Positions 62,810-64,000 of a DNA stretch of 64,000 nt are shown in pieces. The DNA comes from Actinomadura rifamycini DSM 43936 (GTDB lineage: Bacteria > Actinomycetota > Actinomycetes > Streptosporangiales > Streptosporangiaceae): the NCBI RefSeq assembly GCF_000425065.1, contig NZ_KE384300.1:472559-536558 (forward strand), given 5' to 3'. Below the pieces are notes generated by a model. That model did no database searches. It was given only the letters and a program-made list of their open reading frames with translations, and had not been told where the DNA came from. Every line of letters starts with the position of its first letter. Position 1 is the stretch's first letter. The position numbers and the translations under genes were made by a program.

Positions 62810-63565
62810 ATGGACGACTCCGGCATCGACGCCTTCCTCACCGACGGGTACCTCAAGGTCACGGAGGCGTTCCCCCGCGAACTCGCCGACGAGTGCCGGG
62901 ACGTCCTCTGGCGGGACACCGGCTGCGACCCGGACGACCGCGCGACCTGGACCCGGCCCGTCGTCCGGCTCGGCCACTACGCGCAGGAGCCGTTCCGGGC
63001 CGCCGCGAACACCCCCCGCCTGCACGCCGCGTTCGACGCGCTCGCCGGGGAGGGCGGCTGGACGCCGCAGGGCGGCCTCGGGACGTTCCCGGTGCGGTTC
63101 CCGAGCGCGGAGGAGCCGGGCGACGACGGCTGGCACATCGACGCGAGCTTCCCCGGCGACGACCCGTCCGACTTCATGGCCGCCCGCGTGAACGTCGCGT
63201 CCAAGGGGCGCGCGCTGCTGATGCTGTTCCTGTTCTCCGACGTCGGCGAGGACGACGCCCCCACCCGGATCCGCGTGGGGTCCCACCTGGACGTCCCGCC
63301 GATCCTGGAGCCCGCGGGCGACCGCGGCCTGGCCTTCATGGAGCTCGCCGAGCGCGCCGTGCCCGCCACCGGGCACCGCCCCGTCGCGTACGCGACCGGA
63401 CGGGCGGGCGACGTCTACCTGTGCCACCCGTTCCTGGTGCACGCCGCCCAGCCGCACCGGGGCGCGGAGCCGAAGTTCATGGCGCAGCCGCCGCTGCTGC
63501 CCGCGGGCCCGGTCCGGGACGACTCGCCCGTCGCCGCCGCGATCCGCCGGGGCCTGTCCGCCTGA
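62810..63565 (+). CDS. Phytanoyl-CoA dioxygenase (PhyH) family oxygenase
   Basis: 251 residues of the Fe(II)/2-oxoglutarate oxygenase superfamily. The iron ligands are H109-x-D111 (DGWHIDASF) and a distal His, H206 or H211, in CHPFLVHAAQPHRG, with R217 as the 2-oxoglutarate contact. The start DAFLTDGYLKV is PhyH-like. The substrate is unknown; it is a lone gene between sseB and aroC. No ribosome-binding site precedes ATG 62810, so initiation may be leaderless from CATCCT (62798-62803). Confidence 0.88.
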   Translation: MDDSGIDAFLTDGYLKVTEAFPRELADECRDVLWRDTGCDPDDRATWTRPVVRLGHYAQEPFRAAANTPRLHAAFDALAGEGGWTPQGGLGTFPVRFPSAEEPGDDGWHIDASFPGDDPSDFMAARVNVASKGRALLMLFLFSDVGEDDAPTRIRVGSHLDVPPILEPAGDRGLAFMELAERAVPATGHRPVAYATGRAGDVYLCHPFLVHAAQPHRGAEPKFMAQPPLLPAGPVRDDSPVAAAIRRGLSA

Positions 63566-63651
63566 CCCGTCCCGACCCGGTCCGCGGGGCCGCCGGGGCG
63601 CCGGCCGTCTCAGCTGATGGACGCCGGTCTCGGGGAGGCGTCCGGCGCCAA

Positions 63652-63657
63652 TAGGAT
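63652..63657 (+). promoter_or_regulatory. -10 box for a leaderless aroC transcript
   Basis: TAGGAT ends seven bases before ATG 63665; no ribosome-binding site is visible. Confidence 0.5.
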
Positions 63658-63664
63658 TCAGGGC

Positions 63665-64000
63665 ATGCTGCGCTGGTTGACCGCGGGGGAGTCCCATGGC
63701 CCGGCCCTCACCGCGATCGTGGAGGGCCTTCCGGCCGGTGTGCGCGTGACTTCGGCGGACATCGCCGAGGACCTGCGCCGCCGGCGGCTCGGGCACGGGC
63801 GGGGCGCCCGGATGAAGTTCGAGCAGGACGAGGTGCGGATCCTCGGCGGGGTCCGGCACGGGGTGACGCTCGGCGGCCCCGTCGCGATCGAGGTCGGCAA
63901 CACCGAGTGGCCCAAGTGGGAGACGGTGATGGCGGCCGACCCGGTCGACCCCGAGGTGCTGGCGGCGCAGGCGCGCAACGCGCCGCTGTCGCAGCCGCGG
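63665..64000 (+). CDS. aroC: Chorismate synthase, 5' part
   Basis: The first 112 codons; the window ends before the stop. The N-terminal signature LRWLTAGESHGPALTAIVEG with H11 and the FMN-binding RRRRLGHGRGARMKFEQDE are intact. The enzyme turns EPSP into chorismate with reduced FMN. It usually heads the aroC-aroK-aroB cluster in actinobacteria, which presumably lies just outside the window. Confidence 0.96.
   Translation, partial: MLRWLTAGESHGPALTAIVEGLPAGVRVTSADIAEDLRRRRLGHGRGARMKFEQDEVRILGGVRHGVTLGGPVAIEVGNTEWPKWETVMAADPVDPEVLAAQARNAPLSQPR

Overview
The window is about 64 kb of very GC-rich chromosome from an actinobacterium. Gene order and family types (bldD beside a pyr operon, mihF-gmk-rpoZ-coaBC-metK-priA, a ribBMAH-type operon under an FMN riboswitch, DesK-like two-component genes, an ECF sigma factor with a CU044_5270-type partner) fit a sporulating actinomycete. 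The family Thermomonosporaceae (Actinomadura-like) is my best guess; the genus is inference. No rRNA, tRNA, CRISPR array, transposase or phage gene was seen, so this looks like core chromosome with small accessory insertions.

Layout. 0-4 kb: a decayed tandem repeat, a family III CoA-transferase, a broken VOC gene, an MFS exporter, and bldD on the minus strand. 4.1-14.2 kb: the pyrimidine operon pyrR-pyrB-pyrC-carA-carB/pyrK-pyrD-pyrF, every junction overlapping by a few bases, led by a PyrR-binding RNA hairpin that can sequester the pyrR ribosome-binding site. carB and pyrK form one uninterrupted reading frame, and PyrD has lost three expected active-site residues. 14.2-15.6 kb: a gene-poor stretch with a ~120-bp duplication and a nested stem. 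15.6-28.4 kb: information-processing and cofactor genes (mihF, gmk, rpoZ, coaBC, metK, a membrane protein, priA, an acidic unknown protein, def-fmt-rsmB). 28.5-31.7 kb: PAP2 phosphatase, rpe, HAD phosphatase, STAS protein. 31.8-36.4 kb: FMN riboswitch, ribE-ribM-ribBA-ribH, then hisG and a membrane/PH protein; hisE is not in this slot.

36.5-48.4 kb is the most accessory-looking part. It holds a His-rich membrane protein, molybdenum-hydroxylase maturation genes (CoxD-like MoxR, CoxE-like VWA, XdhC, MobA-like transferase), a MarR regulator, a DUF6986 aldolase-like gene, an aldose epimerase, an AllH-like DUF2877 gene, a PucR regulator and a uracil/xanthine permease. Together these suggest purine or ureide use through a molybdoenzyme encoded elsewhere. 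48.5-58.9 kb: a secreted polysaccharide deacetylase, an ABC-2 exporter, FKBP, a small kinase, a MatB/FadD36-like acyl-CoA synthetase, a TetR/SDR divergon with a clear operator, and an ABC exporter with its own DesK/DesR-like pair. 59-64 kb: an aminotransferase, an ECF sigma factor and membrane partner, SseB, a PhyH dioxygenase, and the 5' end of aroC cut by the window edge.

Several genes have a TAnnnT box ending 6-9 bases before the start codon, the layout expected of leaderless mRNAs.
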